A program made the translations under genes and the position numbers. The notes under the pieces are model-generated. The model was not told the origin of the DNA. It saw only the letters and a program-made list of their open reading frames with translations, and did no database searches. From contig NZ_CP107852.1 of NCBI RefSeq assembly GCF_036346875.1, positions 2,852,001-2,916,000 on the forward strand: a DNA stretch of 64,000 nt, written 5' to 3'. Position 1 is the stretch's first letter. Every line of letters starts with the position of its first letter. The DNA comes from Nocardia sp. NBC_00508. GTDB lineage: Bacteria > Actinomycetota > Actinomycetes > Mycobacteriales > Mycobacteriaceae. Positions 17,426 through 26,189 of this stretch are shown here, piece by piece.

Positions 17426-18427
17426 TCACATCGGCGGCTCGGCCGAGGCGTGGTTCGCCCCGGTGGGCGCGGGCGCGGCGGCGGCAACGTGGAGGTGCCC
17501 GCGCGCGAACGCCAGCGTGCGGTGCAGCATGGCGGCCCGGTCCTGGGTGGTGCGAGCATTCTGCGTGTTGATCTCGGCCACCACTTGGCCGGTGAAGCCG
17601 GCGCGCACCAGACTCTCGCACACCTCGACACACGGCTGGGTGCCCTCGCCGGGAACCAGATGTTCGTCGTGGGCAGCGCCGCGGCCGTCGGCCAAGTGCA
17701 GGTGCGCCAAGCCAGGGCCCATGCGGGCGGCCAAGGCAAGCGGGTCGGTGCCCGCGGTCGCGGTGTGCGACAGATCGAGGGTGTAGTGCCGGAAACCGGT
17801 GTCGGTGGGGTCATAGGACGGGCTGAACGCGGTGAGCGCCGGACCGGGCCCGCCGCGCCGCTCCAGCCGTTTGACCGCGCCTTCGCGCCTGCCGAACAGT
17901 GTGTCCGCCCGCATCGGGAACATGTTCTCCACCGCGACGATGACCGGGCTGTTCTCCTCCAACTCGGCGACCTGCGCGGCGAACCCCGCCGCGTAGCGGC
18001 GCTGCCACCGAAACGGCGGGTGCACCACCACGGTTCGCGCGCCGAGCGCCTCCGCGGTACGCACACTGCGCTCGAGCTTCGCGATCGGGTCCGAGCCCCA
18101 CACCCGCTGCGAGATCAGCAGGCACGGCGCGTGCAGGGCGAGCACCGGGACACCGTATCTGCGGGAGTAGGTCTGGACGGTGGCGATGCTCTGACTGGCC
18201 GGTTCCGCCCAGACCATCAATTCGACGCCGTCGTAGCCGAGTTCGGCCGCGTATCGGAATGCGGCCTCGGCATTCTGCGGGTACACCGAAGCCGTCGACA
18301 GGCCGACCTGGATCGGCGTCGGCCGAGACGCGCCACCGGATTCATCCGGCGAGACGGCTCCGGTCCACGAGCCCGCCGCGGGCGCCTGCCGCACCCTGTT
18401 CTCGCCCGCCTGCCCGATTTTGCCCAC
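17426..18427 (-). CDS. Sugar phosphate isomerase/epimerase (xylose isomerase-like TIM barrel)
   Basis: 333 residues from a GTG start (AGGGAG upstream). AP-endonuclease-2/xylose-isomerase barrel: QVGLSTASVYPQNAEAAFRY, GYDGVELMVW, VVVHPPF, VAVENMF, LDLSHTATAG and HLHLADGRG supply the metal-binding Glu, His and Asp. The N-terminal 35 and C-terminal 30 residues are low-complexity extensions. Equivalent to Rv0498. Reaction unknown. Confidence 0.85.
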   Translation of the reverse strand: MGKIGQAGENRVRQAPAAGSWTGAVSPDESGGASRPTPIQVGLSTASVYPQNAEAAFRYAAELGYDGVELMVWAEPASQSIATVQTYSRRYGVPVLALHAPCLLISQRVWGSDPIAKLERSVRTAEALGARTVVVHPPFRWQRRYAAGFAAQVAELEENSPVIVAVENMFPMRADTLFGRREGAVKRLERRGGPGPALTAFSPSYDPTDTGFRHYTLDLSHTATAGTDPLALAARMGPGLAHLHLADGRGAAHDEHLVPGEGTQPCVEVCESLVRAGFTGQVVAEINTQNARTTQDRAAMLHRTLAFARGHLHVAAAAPAPTGANHASAEPPM

Positions 18428-18440
18428 CGCCGCTCCCTAC

Positions 18441-20057
18441 TCAGTTCGTGCTGAGGAGAAAGGCTAGCGGCCCCAAGGTGACGAAGATCCCCACGACGAC
18501 GGCGATCACCGTGCTGAGGATGTCGTCGGTCCTGCGCAGAATCCGCACCAGGGCCACCAAGCCGAGAATCACGATCATCGCCAGGGCCAGCGCCACCCAG
18601 GGCAGCATCTCCCACATGCGCTCGAAACCCTTGAACAGCAACATTCCCGCGACGGCCGCCCCGGTGCTCTGGCCGCCCAGGATCATCCACTGGCGCCGGT
18701 TGGCATCGTCCTCCGCCTTCTTGACCGCCCGCGACCGCCGCGGTGACCTGGCGCGGGCGCGCTCGGCGGCCTCGGTCTCCTCGTCGTCGTCCAGCTCGAT
18801 CGGCTCGTAGACATCGGTGGCGCCGTCCAGCTCCCCGACGTCGACGGCCGAACGCTCGGCAGGGCGCGCGCCGCGCCTGCCCCGCCGGTCCGCTCCGGCG
18901 CGCTCGCTCCGCTCCATGCCGTCGCGCAGCAGGTCACCCGCGACCGTCTGGCCGGAAAGCAGTTGCTGGTCCTGACTGGCCAGTGACCACGCGGCGGTCG
19001 GGATGCTGCCGGACTCCGGGCCCGGGTCCTGCGACTTGTGGCGCCGAACGGACCAGGCTGGAAGGCCGTTCTCGCCCGCGGCGTTGCGCCCGGGTGACCT
19101 TCGGTGCGCCTCCGGCTGTGGATCGGGAGGAAGCGGCCGTCCCGGCTTCGGTCTCGCGTCGGGCAGCGGCAGCGGCTCCGACTCGGGTGCGAAGCCGCCC
19201 GTGGCCGGGGACCATGCCGCGGTGCTCGGGCCGAGTTCCTCGACCGCCTCCGCCGCCTCGGCCGCCCTGCGTCTGGCCGCGCGGCCGCCTTGGACACCGT
19301 TGCGCTCGGGGAGCCCGTTCGACCTGCCGCGTTCGGACCGGCCGAAGCCGGACTCATCGAAGTCCGCGTGGCCGGTGCGGCCGAGTTCGGCGCCCCTGTG
19401 GTCGGGCAGCACGTCCCGGCCGTACGGGTCGGGCCGGATCTCGTGCCAGGACCGTTCGTCGGTGGCCTCCTCCTCCGGCTCATCCCGTCTGCGCCTGCGC
19501 CCGGAGCGTGGCGGCGGCTCGGGCACGGCACCGCTGGATGGCGGGTCCGGCACATACGGGCCCGGCGCGGCCGAAAAGAGTTCGGACACCGGGGTATCCG
19601 GCGAGAGTGGGTCGAAAGGCGCACCGTGCCGCGCGGAGGTGGGCATCTCCCGGCCCGGCATCACCCGGCTCGACCACCCAGACCCAGGATCGTCCGCCCG
19701 CGGCGGCTCGGGCTGGGCATAGCCGGCCAGCGGGTCGTACATCGAAATCGGGCCCGACATGGGCGAATACGCCGACGGATCGGGCTCGGGTTCCGGTGCG
19801 TAGGAAACCGGCTCGGGCGCGGGGGGGTCGAACGAGGGCGGTGCGTACGCAGGCTCCTCCTCCGCGACGGAATCGGGCGCGGCATGCGCCGAATGGCCGC
19901 CGCCCTCCCGGATGACCGGCAGGTCGCCGGTCAGTTCGGCAACGGAGATACCGCGACCGCTGCGGCGACGCCTGCCCCCGCCGGACGAGGCGGCACCCTG
20001 CTGGCCGTTGCGTGCCAGCAGCTCCGCGACCGACAGCTGCTTGGAGTCGTCACTCAT
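18441..20057 (-). CDS. Large disordered protein with C-terminal membrane helices (Rv0497-like)
   Basis: 538 residues. A short conserved N-terminus (SVAELLARNG, repeated as ISVAELTGDLPV) precedes about 400 residues of Pro/Glu/Arg-rich disordered sequence. The last 100 residues contain two to three membrane helices (STGAAVAGMLLF; LPWVALALAMIVILGLVALV; STVIAVVVGIFVTLGPLAFLL). It is longer than the mycobacterial homologue by its disordered part. The start overlaps the end of a MIRU-like mini-ORF linking it to ppx. Function unknown; the layout suggests a membrane-anchored cytoplasmic scaffold. Confidence 0.8.
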   Translation of the reverse strand: MSDDSKQLSVAELLARNGQQGAASSGGGRRRRSGRGISVAELTGDLPVIREGGGHSAHAAPDSVAEEEPAYAPPSFDPPAPEPVSYAPEPEPDPSAYSPMSGPISMYDPLAGYAQPEPPRADDPGSGWSSRVMPGREMPTSARHGAPFDPLSPDTPVSELFSAAPGPYVPDPPSSGAVPEPPPRSGRRRRRDEPEEEATDERSWHEIRPDPYGRDVLPDHRGAELGRTGHADFDESGFGRSERGRSNGLPERNGVQGGRAARRRAAEAAEAVEELGPSTAAWSPATGGFAPESEPLPLPDARPKPGRPLPPDPQPEAHRRSPGRNAAGENGLPAWSVRRHKSQDPGPESGSIPTAAWSLASQDQQLLSGQTVAGDLLRDGMERSERAGADRRGRRGARPAERSAVDVGELDGATDVYEPIELDDDEETEAAERARARSPRRSRAVKKAEDDANRRQWMILGGQSTGAAVAGMLLFKGFERMWEMLPWVALALAMIVILGLVALVRILRRTDDILSTVIAVVVGIFVTLGPLAFLLSTN

Positions 20058-20137
20058 GCCCGCGCCTCGCTGACGCTCGGCACCGGCACGAGCGAGAGCT
20101 CGGCTGTGTCCATTGTTCGCTCGCTGCGCTCACTCAT
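20054..20137 (-). CDS. MIRU-like intercistronic mini-ORF (27 aa) between ppx and the Rv0497-like gene
   Basis: ATG at 20137 overlaps the ppx stop (TCATGA) and its TGA overlaps the downstream ATG (GCATGA). The peptide begins [10 protein letters not shown] and ends PSVSEARA, matching the rex-hemA element at both ends while the middle differs in length and sequence. Conservation of ends plus the overlap of flanking stop and start codons defines the family. Confidence 0.6.
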   Translation of the reverse strand: MSERSERTMDTAELSLVPVPSVSEARA

Positions 20138-21168
20138 GACGACACCGTCCCGATCGGGCCCGACAGCGGCGCGCCACCGCCGGGCGCCGGCTTACCGTCT
20201 CCGGCCGCCGGGCCCGCTGAGTAGATTGCTTCGGGTCCACCATTCATATCGGTATCCAGTTTGCGCAGGATGAGCCCTTCGCGCAGCGCCCACGGACAAA
20301 TCTCCAACGTATCCAGCGATAGTGCCCGCATACTCGCCTCCGCGACCAGTGCGCCAGCCACCAATTGCTGTGACCGATCGGAACTTACGCCTTCCAATTC
20401 TGCACGGTCCGACGCCGTCATCCGCGAGATGAACGCAATCAGTTGGCGCAGACCTGAGCTGGTCAGTGTACGGCGCACCCGTGGGCCGGCGGTGGAAGGA
20501 GCCGCGCCGGTCAGTCTTGCCAGGGATCTGAACGTCTTCGATGTGCCGACGGCGAGGTCGGGCTTGCCCGGCTCGATCAGCTTCTTCGCCGGGACCACCA
20601 GCTCGGCGTCGAGCCAGTCGCGCAGCACGGCGACCCTGCGCTTGCCCGGTGGATCCTCGCGCAGCCATTCCCTCGTCAACCGGCCCGCACCCAGTTGCAG
20701 CGATAACGCGACGTCGGGTTCCTCGTCGCCGCCGTTGGTCATCTCCAGCGATCCGCCACCGATGTCCAGATTGAGGATGCGCCCCGCGCTCCAGCCGTAC
20801 CACCTGCGCACCGCGAGAAAGGTCAGCCGCGCCTCGTCGACGCCGGAGAGCACCTGCAGGTCGACACCGGTCGACGCGCGCACCTCGGCGAGGACCTCGT
20901 CGGAGTTGGTCGCCTCGCGCAGCGCCGAGGTGGCGAACGGCATCAGCTCGACGCACCGGGACGTCTCGGCGATGCTGGCGAATTCGGCGACGGTGTCGAT
21001 CAGCCGCTGCGCGCCCGCCTGGGTGATGCGGCCGGCCTCGTCGATGTTCTCCGACAGCCGCAGAGTTGCTTTCGTCGAGCTCATGGGCAGGGGATGACCG
21101 CCACGATGCGCGTCCACCACGAGCAGGTGAACGGTATTGCTTCCGACGTCGAGTACCCCAAGCCGCAC
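20134..21168 (-). CDS. ppx: Exopolyphosphatase / guanosine pentaphosphate phosphohydrolase (Ppx/GppA)
   Basis: 344 residues starting [18 protein letters not shown], the sugar-kinase/Hsp70/actin phosphate-1 loop; [13 protein letters not shown] is the phosphate-2 loop and [14 protein letters not shown] the adenosine-side motif. Length fits the short actinobacterial Ppx2 (Rv0496) type. It degrades polyphosphate or pppGpp, tying it to phosphate and stringent control, consistent with nearby senX3-regX3. GTG 21168 has TACCGT 6 nt upstream, so a leaderless start is likely. Confidence 0.9.
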   Translation of the reverse strand: MRLGVLDVGSNTVHLLVVDAHRGGHPLPMSSTKATLRLSENIDEAGRITQAGAQRLIDTVAEFASIAETSRCVELMPFATSALREATNSDEVLAEVRASTGVDLQVLSGVDEARLTFLAVRRWYGWSAGRILNLDIGGGSLEMTNGGDEEPDVALSLQLGAGRLTREWLREDPPGKRRVAVLRDWLDAELVVPAKKLIEPGKPDLAVGTSKTFRSLARLTGAAPSTAGPRVRRTLTSSGLRQLIAFISRMTASDRAELEGVSSDRSQQLVAGALVAEASMRALSLDTLEICPWALREGLILRKLDTDMNGGPEAIYSAGPAAGDGKPAPGGGAPLSGPIGTVSS

Positions 21169-21233
21169 ATGAACACGGTACTGGGTGCGGGGGCACTTCA
21201 GCCCAGGCGATCGAACTGTTAGCGTCCTCAATT

Positions 21234-22106
21234 GTGACGGTAGGCGCATCCACGAGCGGCCCGACCCGGTCCCGACCAGCGGGGAAGATCGACCCGGCTT
21301 CCGAAGTCGATCTCGACTTCCCCCGGGAATGGGTCGAGTTCGTCGATCCGGCAAACGACGAGCATCTGATCGTCGCCGATATGACGTGGCTGCTGTCGAG
21401 GTGGACGTGCGTCTTCGGCACACCAGCCTGTCAGGGCATTCTGGCCGACCGGCCCGACGACGGTTGCTGCTCACACGGCGCCTTCCTCTCCGACGACGAC
21501 GATCGCAAACGGCTGCAACGCGCTGTGAAAATGCTCACACCGCGGGATTGGCAGCTGCGGGACGAAGCCACCGACGAGGAAGGCAAGGTCACCAAGAAGG
21601 GCTACCTGGAACTCGACGAGCTGGACGACGAGCCCGCGCTGCGCACCCGCCGGTTCGACGGCGCCTGCATCTTCCTCAACCGTCCCGGCTTCGAGGGCGG
21701 CGTCGGCTGCGCACTGCACACCATGGCGCTGCGCCGCGGCATCGAACCGCTGGAAGTGAAGCCCGACGTGTGCTGGCAGCTACCCATCCGCCGCACCCAG
21801 GAGTGGGTGGACCGCCCCGACGGCGTACAGATTCTGCGCACCGTGATCACCGAATACGACCGCCGCGGCTGGGGTCCGGGCGGAGCCGACCTGGACTGGT
21901 ACTGCTCCGGCTCCCCCGACGCCCATGTCGGCAGCAGGCCGGTCTGGCAGACCTACGCGCCGGAGCTGACCGAGCTGATCGGCGCTCCCGCCTATGAGGA
22001 GCTGGCCAGACATTGCAAGCGCCGGGAAGGCCTCGGCCTGATCGCCGTGCACCCAGCCACTGTGCACGCCGAGCGGATGCGTGATTCCGATCGTCCGTCC
22101 GCCTGA
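21234..22106 (+). CDS. Conserved cysteine-cluster protein (Rv0495c-like)
   Basis: 290 residues from GTG 21234, 8 nt after a TAGCGT -10 element (leaderless). Cysteines cluster in [29 protein letters not shown] and later [25 protein letters not shown]; this spacing recalls the YkgJ/UPF0153 type of putative metal- or Fe-S-binding proteins. It is divergent from ppx, the position of Rv0495c, a widely conserved actinobacterial protein. Biochemical role unknown; a redox or metal role is inference from the cysteines. Confidence 0.8.
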   Translation: MTVGASTSGPTRSRPAGKIDPASEVDLDFPREWVEFVDPANDEHLIVADMTWLLSRWTCVFGTPACQGILADRPDDGCCSHGAFLSDDDDRKRLQRAVKMLTPRDWQLRDEATDEEGKVTKKGYLELDELDDEPALRTRRFDGACIFLNRPGFEGGVGCALHTMALRRGIEPLEVKPDVCWQLPIRRTQEWVDRPDGVQILRTVITEYDRRGWGPGGADLDWYCSGSPDAHVGSRPVWQTYAPELTELIGAPAYEELARHCKRREGLGLIAVHPATVHAERMRDSDRPSA

Positions 22107-22205
22107 TCGTTTGCCAACCGAGCGCCCGCTCGGTGCGCCCGTGCACGCGCCGGGTTCACCCTCTCGCCATGCGAGCTTCACTCGAATGGGGTTTGATGTG
22201 CCGCT

Positions 22206-22535
22206 ATGTCGAAGAAAGTTCTCACCATGGCGACCATCGCGGTGGGCGCCGCCCTCTCGCTGACCGGAGTAGCCCACGCGGAGCCGAACGGCGACCCGCA
22301 CAAGTTCTACGACTTCACCTCGGAGTTCGTCGCCGCCACCGATCCGGCCGCGGTCAACGCCAAGGCCGCGGGCAAACTCGTCATCGCGAGCCCGTACGGC
22401 ACCTCGCACACGATCGCCTGCCGCGGCACCACCACCGCGGACCTCTACGACTGCATGCAGGAAGACGATCTGGGCTGGATCACCCTGCAGAAGACCGAGA
22501 CCCCCCTCGGCACCACATGGATCTACTTGCCGTAA
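22206..22535 (+). CDS. Small secreted protein
   Basis: 109 residues with a Sec signal peptide (MSKKVLTMATIAVGAALSLT, cleavage after AHA near residue 25) and a compact mature domain with one cysteine pair (TIACRG and LYDCMQ), suggesting a disulphide. No family recognised. It converges with regX3 across one copy of the 126-bp repeat. Confidence 0.7.
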   Translation: MSKKVLTMATIAVGAALSLTGVAHAEPNGDPHKFYDFTSEFVAATDPAAVNAKAAGKLVIASPYGTSHTIACRGTTTADLYDCMQEDDLGWITLQKTETPLGTTWIYLP

Positions 22536-22536
22536 C

Positions 22537-22662
22537 CGCCTCTCCGGGTCTTCAGGCCGTACTAGTCGGGTAGCGCGGGATCTGCGTTCAGGTCCTGCGT
22601 TTGGTGCCGCTCGGGTTCTGGGCGTGCCCGGGGAGTTACCCATGTGCTCACGAAATCAGCTG
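22537..22662 (+). repeat. Interspersed intergenic repeat (family B), copy 1
   Basis: About 126 bp running from cctctccgggtcttcaggcc to cccatgtgctcacgaaatca. Related copies are at 24793-24850 (partial), 24856-24984, 36356-36481 and 36489-36614 (the last two inverted). It lies between convergent genes and is followed by an inverted echo, ggtgagcacatgggtg, at 22671-22686. Confidence 0.8.
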
Positions 22663-22733
22663 CGCTGTTCGGTGAGCACATGGGTGTCGCGGCTGGGGTG
22701 CATGGGAGGACCGCGAAGGGGCTCGGCTTCGTT

Positions 22734-23423
22734 CTAGGCTTCCAGTTTGTAGCCGAGGCCGCGGACGGTGACCAGGTGCTCCGGCTTGGCCGGGTCGGCC
22801 TCGATCTTCGAGCGCAGTCGCTTGACGTGCACGTCCAGGGTCTTGGTGTCGCCGACATAGTCCGCGCCCCAGACGCGGTCGATCAGCTGACCGCGGGTGA
22901 GTACACGCCCGGAGTTGCGCAGCAGGTATTCGAGCAGGTCGAATTCCTTGAGCGGCAACGTGACCGGCTTGCCGTTCACCATGACCGTGTGCCGGTCGAC
23001 GTCCATCCGGACCGGACCGGCCTCGAGCACGCCGCTCTCACTGGAACCGTCCAGGTCCTCGCCCGCGCCGCGCCGCAACACCGCGCGGATGCGCGCGATG
23101 AGCTCACGCGCCGAATACGGCTTGGTGACATAGTCGTCGGCGCCGAGTTCCAGGCCGACCACCTTGTCGATTTCACTGTCGCGCGCGGTGACCATGATCA
23201 CCGGTACGCCGCTGCGGGTGCGCAGCTGCTTACACACGTCGGTGCCGCTCATGCCGGGCAGCATGAGATCGAGCAGAACGATGTCCGCCCCGGACCGGTC
23301 GAACTCGGCGAGCGCGGATGGCCCGTCACCGACCACGGTGACCTCGAAACCCTCCTTGCGCAGCAGGAACGCGAGCGGATCGGCCAGCGACTCCTCATCC
23401 TCGACGATCAGAACACTCGTCAT
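22734..23423 (-). CDS. regX3: Response regulator RegX3 (OmpR/PhoB family)
   Basis: 229 residues; ATG 23423 follows GGAGG with 7-nt spacing. Receiver domain (1-120): acidic pocket VEDEE, phospho-acceptor Asp in [13 protein letters not shown], Thr in MVTARD, Lys in YVTKPYS. C-terminal winged helix (about 135-229) with [20 protein letters not shown]. It controls the phosphate-starvation response with SenX3. The ATG overlaps the senX3 stop (ATGA); mycobacteria often carry MIRU repeats at this junction, here absent. Confidence 0.95.
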   Translation of the reverse strand: MTSVLIVEDEESLADPLAFLLRKEGFEVTVVGDGPSALAEFDRSGADIVLLDLMLPGMSGTDVCKQLRTRSGVPVIMVTARDSEIDKVVGLELGADDYVTKPYSARELIARIRAVLRRGAGEDLDGSSESGVLEAGPVRMDVDRHTVMVNGKPVTLPLKEFDLLEYLLRNSGRVLTRGQLIDRVWGADYVGDTKTLDVHVKRLRSKIEADPAKPEHLVTVRGLGYKLEA

Positions 23424-24655
23424 CTGCGTGCCTCCACACCATTCGGTCGGCCCGCCCCCGAGGGGCGCGGGCTTGTTTCTATCGTGCTCACCACGGCGCC
23501 GTCGTGGTCGTCGTCGGCGCCTGCTTCGTGGTGGGCGGGTATGCGCAAGGTGAACGTCGATCCAGTGCCCAACTTGCTCCACAGGGTGATTTCCCCGTTG
23601 TGGTTGGCGGCCACGTGTTTGACGATAGCCAGACCGAGCCCGGTGCCGCCCGTGGCGCGGGAACGCGCCTTGTCGGACCGGAAGAATCGTTCGAAAACCC
23701 GCTCTTGGTCTTCCTTGGCGATGCCGATGCCGCGGTCGGTGACCGCCATCGCCACGTGATCGCCGCGCAGCGAGCGGCTCACCGACACGTGCGAACCGGG
23801 CGGTGAATAGGCGATGGCGTTCTCCACCAGGTTGGACAGAGCGGTGACCAGCAGAGTTTCATCGCCGAGCACCTCGAGACCGCTGGGCCGGTCGGTGCTG
23901 ACCGTGATACCGGCGGCCTCGGCCGCGGTGCGCGAGCGGTCCACCGCCTGCATCACCACGGTGTCCACGTCCACCACCTCGAGCTCGGGCAGCTTCTCCG
24001 CGCCTTGAAGGCGCGAGAGCGCGATGAGTTCGGTCACCATCTTGCCGAGCCGACGCGATTCGCCGAGCACGCGCTGGCCGAAGTGACGTACCGCCTCCGG
24101 GTCCTCCGCCGATTCCAGCATGGCCTCGGCCAGCAGGCTCATCGCGCCGACCGGGGTCTTGAGCTCATGGCTGACGTTGGCGACGAAGTCGCGCCGGGTG
24201 GCCTCCATGCGCGCCTGCTCGGAATCGTCGTCGGCGAACAGCACGGTGAACGTGGTCTCTTCGCGCGATAGTTGCCTGGCCACGCCACGCACGGCGATGC
24301 GGCCGCGGCCGGGGACCGGGTTCTTGGCGGTGAGATCGAACTCGGCGGACTCACCGGTGGCCAGCACTTTCTCCACCGCGGCCCAGGCGCGCTCGTCGAG
24401 CAGGCGGTTGCGGACCAGGCCGAGTTCCTCCGCACGCGGGTTGACCAGCACGACGTCGCGGTATTCGTCGACCACCGCGATGCCGCTTTCGGAGGCGAGC
24501 ACGATCAGGTCGAGGACCTGCGACATGGTGAGACCCGACTCGGCCTGCCTGCGGGCGGCCTGCCTGGCATTCACATACGGGATAAGTAGCCCGCCGACTG
24601 CCAGGCCGACGACAGCCGCGACGACTGCCAACAGCACGGCCTGGGGAACACTCAC
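23420..24655 (-). CDS. senX3: Sensor histidine kinase SenX3
   Basis: 411 residues from GTG 24655. One N-terminal membrane helix ([20 protein letters not shown]), a PAS-like region ([23 protein letters not shown]), HisKA with [19 protein letters not shown] (phospho-His) and HATPase_c with [10 protein letters not shown] (N box), DRGIGI and [10 protein letters not shown] (G boxes). Extracytoplasmic part is minimal, as in mycobacterial SenX3, so it likely senses phosphate state through PhoU/Pst. Overlaps regX3. Confidence 0.95.
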   Translation of the reverse strand: MSVPQAVLLAVVAAVVGLAVGGLLIPYVNARQAARRQAESGLTMSQVLDLIVLASESGIAVVDEYRDVVLVNPRAEELGLVRNRLLDERAWAAVEKVLATGESAEFDLTAKNPVPGRGRIAVRGVARQLSREETTFTVLFADDDSEQARMEATRRDFVANVSHELKTPVGAMSLLAEAMLESAEDPEAVRHFGQRVLGESRRLGKMVTELIALSRLQGAEKLPELEVVDVDTVVMQAVDRSRTAAEAAGITVSTDRPSGLEVLGDETLLVTALSNLVENAIAYSPPGSHVSVSRSLRGDHVAMAVTDRGIGIAKEDQERVFERFFRSDKARSRATGGTGLGLAIVKHVAANHNGEITLWSKLGTGSTFTLRIPAHHEAGADDDHDGAVVSTIETSPRPSGAGRPNGVEARR

Positions 24656-24792
24656 ACTTGAATCGTACGGTCGCCGACCGGTTGGCCAACTCCGGGTACA
24701 CGAAGTTTCGCGCAGGTCATGGCCCCTTACGAACTCGTTCGCCGCATGTTTACGCATCGTTCGCTCGCCCGCGTCTCTCCCCCCTCTGTCGG

Positions 24793-24850
24793 CGCCCTTA
24801 GGCCGTACCAGTCGGGTGGCAAGGGATTTGCGCTCAGGTCCTGCGATCGG
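24793..24850 (+). repeat. Interspersed repeat (family B), truncated copy 2
   Basis: Contains taggccgtaccagtcgggtg and tgcgctcaggtcctgcg but stops before the tcgggttttgg segment. It directly precedes full copy 3. Confidence 0.6.
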
Positions 24851-24855
24851 CGCTC

Positions 24856-24984
24856 CCCCGCCTTTCCGGGCCTTCAGGCCGTACCAGACGGGTGCCGCAG
24901 GCTTTGTGTTCAGATCCTGCGCTGGATGCCGCTCGGGTTTTGGGTGTTCCCGGGGGAGTTACCCATGTACGTACGAAATCAGTC
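24856..24984 (+). repeat. Interspersed repeat (family B), copy 3
   Basis: Full-length copy, from cgcctttccgggccttcagg to cccatgtacgtacgaaatca. It ends eight nt before the HxlR stop codon at 24992, so HxlR messages extend through it. Confidence 0.75.
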
Positions 24985-24991
24985 GTCGCGG

Positions 24992-25396
24992 TCAGTCGTC
25001 GTCGCTGGCGTCGGTCAGTGCCTCGTTCACCGCTCTGCCGTGTTTGTCGACCCAGTCGCCGAGGGCGTAGATCGGGATCAGCAGGTCTTTGCCCGCCGGG
25101 GTCAGCTCGTATTCCACCCGCGGCGGGGCCTCGGCGTAGCGGTGGCGGCGCACCAGGGTCATCTGTTCCATGCGGCGCAGGGTCTGCGTCAGCATCTTCT
25201 GGCTGATCCCGCCGATGGCCGCGCGCAGGTCGCCGGGACGCATCGGACCCTCGCGCAGCATGTACACGATCACCGGCAACCAGGAGTTGCCGAAGATGTC
25301 GACGCCCATCCGGGCGGGGCAGTCGGATTCGAAGTCGCCATAGGTCGCGAATTCCACCCGCGCGGCGGTGATCGGTTCGGTCGGGGCTGCGCTCAC
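24992..25396 (-). CDS. HxlR-family transcriptional regulator
   Basis: 134 residues; one winged-helix domain: CPARMGVDIFGNSWLPVIVY, then GPMRPGDLRAAIGGISQKML and LVRRHRYAEAPPRVEYELTP, the HxlR signature with one conserved cysteine near residue 26 that can be redox-sensitive in this family. It is divergent from the NAD(P)-binding reductase gene at 25488, its probable target. Confidence 0.92.
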   Translation of the reverse strand: MSAAPTEPITAARVEFATYGDFESDCPARMGVDIFGNSWLPVIVYMLREGPMRPGDLRAAIGGISQKMLTQTLRRMEQMTLVRRHRYAEAPPRVEYELTPAGKDLLIPIYALGDWVDKHGRAVNEALTDASDDD

Positions 25397-25487
25397 CGAT
25401 CCAGCTTGCCACCGACGTTGCGCACCCTGAAGTGCCTATCGGAATTCGTAGCGTCGGTGCCGAACGATTTTCGAGTGAGGAGTTCAG

Positions 25488-26147
25488 ATGCGAATCGGAA
25501 TCATCGGTGCGGGTGCGATGGCCCTGGCACTTGGCGGCGGTTGGACGAAGGCCGGGCACGAGGTGCTCGTCGGCGCCCGGTCCGCCGACGCCGCGGCGGA
25601 GCTCGCCGCCGCGCTCGGCGCACAGGCCGCAACCATCACCGAGGCTGCGGGTTTCGGCGATGTCGTGGTGCTGGCGCTACCGGTCTCGGCTTTGACGGAG
25701 GTGCTGCACGCCACCCGGGAACTGCTGGTCGGCCGGGCCGTAATCGACTGCACCAACGCCTTCGCTCCGGACGCGGCGGCTCCGGAGGGATCGACCGCCT
25801 TCGTGCTCGCCGAAGACGCTGTCGCCGAACGGATCGCGGCGCAGGCCCCAGGAGCGCATGTGGTGAAGGCCTTCAACCTGTGTGCCGCGGAAGTGTGGCA
25901 GTCGCAGGAGCGGACGTTCGACGGACGCCGCCTGGGCGTACCGATCTGCGGCGACGACGAGAACGCGGTGGGACTGGTCACCACCCTTGCAGAAGACCTC
26001 GGTTTGCACGCTATCCCGGCCGGCGGGCTGCACCGCGCCAGGTATCTGGAGGCGATGTCGGTGTTCACCGTTGGCCTCTGGTTCGCCGGACACGATGCGC
26101 GCGCGATGTTCCCGCCGCTGGAGGCCGCGTTCGCCGTAGCCGACTGA
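25488..26147 (+). CDS. NAD(P)-binding oxidoreductase of the F420-reductase/coenzyme-binding family
   Basis: 219 residues. N-terminal Rossmann motif MRIGIIGAGAMALALGGGW, strand DVVVLALPVSAL and VIDCTNAF, then HVVKAFNLCAAEVW and GDDENAVGLVTTLAEDLGL, the pattern of NADPH-dependent F420 reductase-like proteins. ATG 25488 follows gaggagttcag. Substrate unknown; regulation by the divergent HxlR gene is likely. Confidence 0.85.
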   Translation: MRIGIIGAGAMALALGGGWTKAGHEVLVGARSADAAAELAAALGAQAATITEAAGFGDVVVLALPVSALTEVLHATRELLVGRAVIDCTNAFAPDAAAPEGSTAFVLAEDAVAERIAAQAPGAHVVKAFNLCAAEVWQSQERTFDGRRLGVPICGDDENAVGLVTTLAEDLGLHAIPAGGLHRARYLEAMSVFTVGLWFAGHDARAMFPPLEAAFAVAD

Positions 26148-26189
26148 CAGCTGTGCCACAGCCTGATCGTCGGGCGGGCGCGCCCGCAG

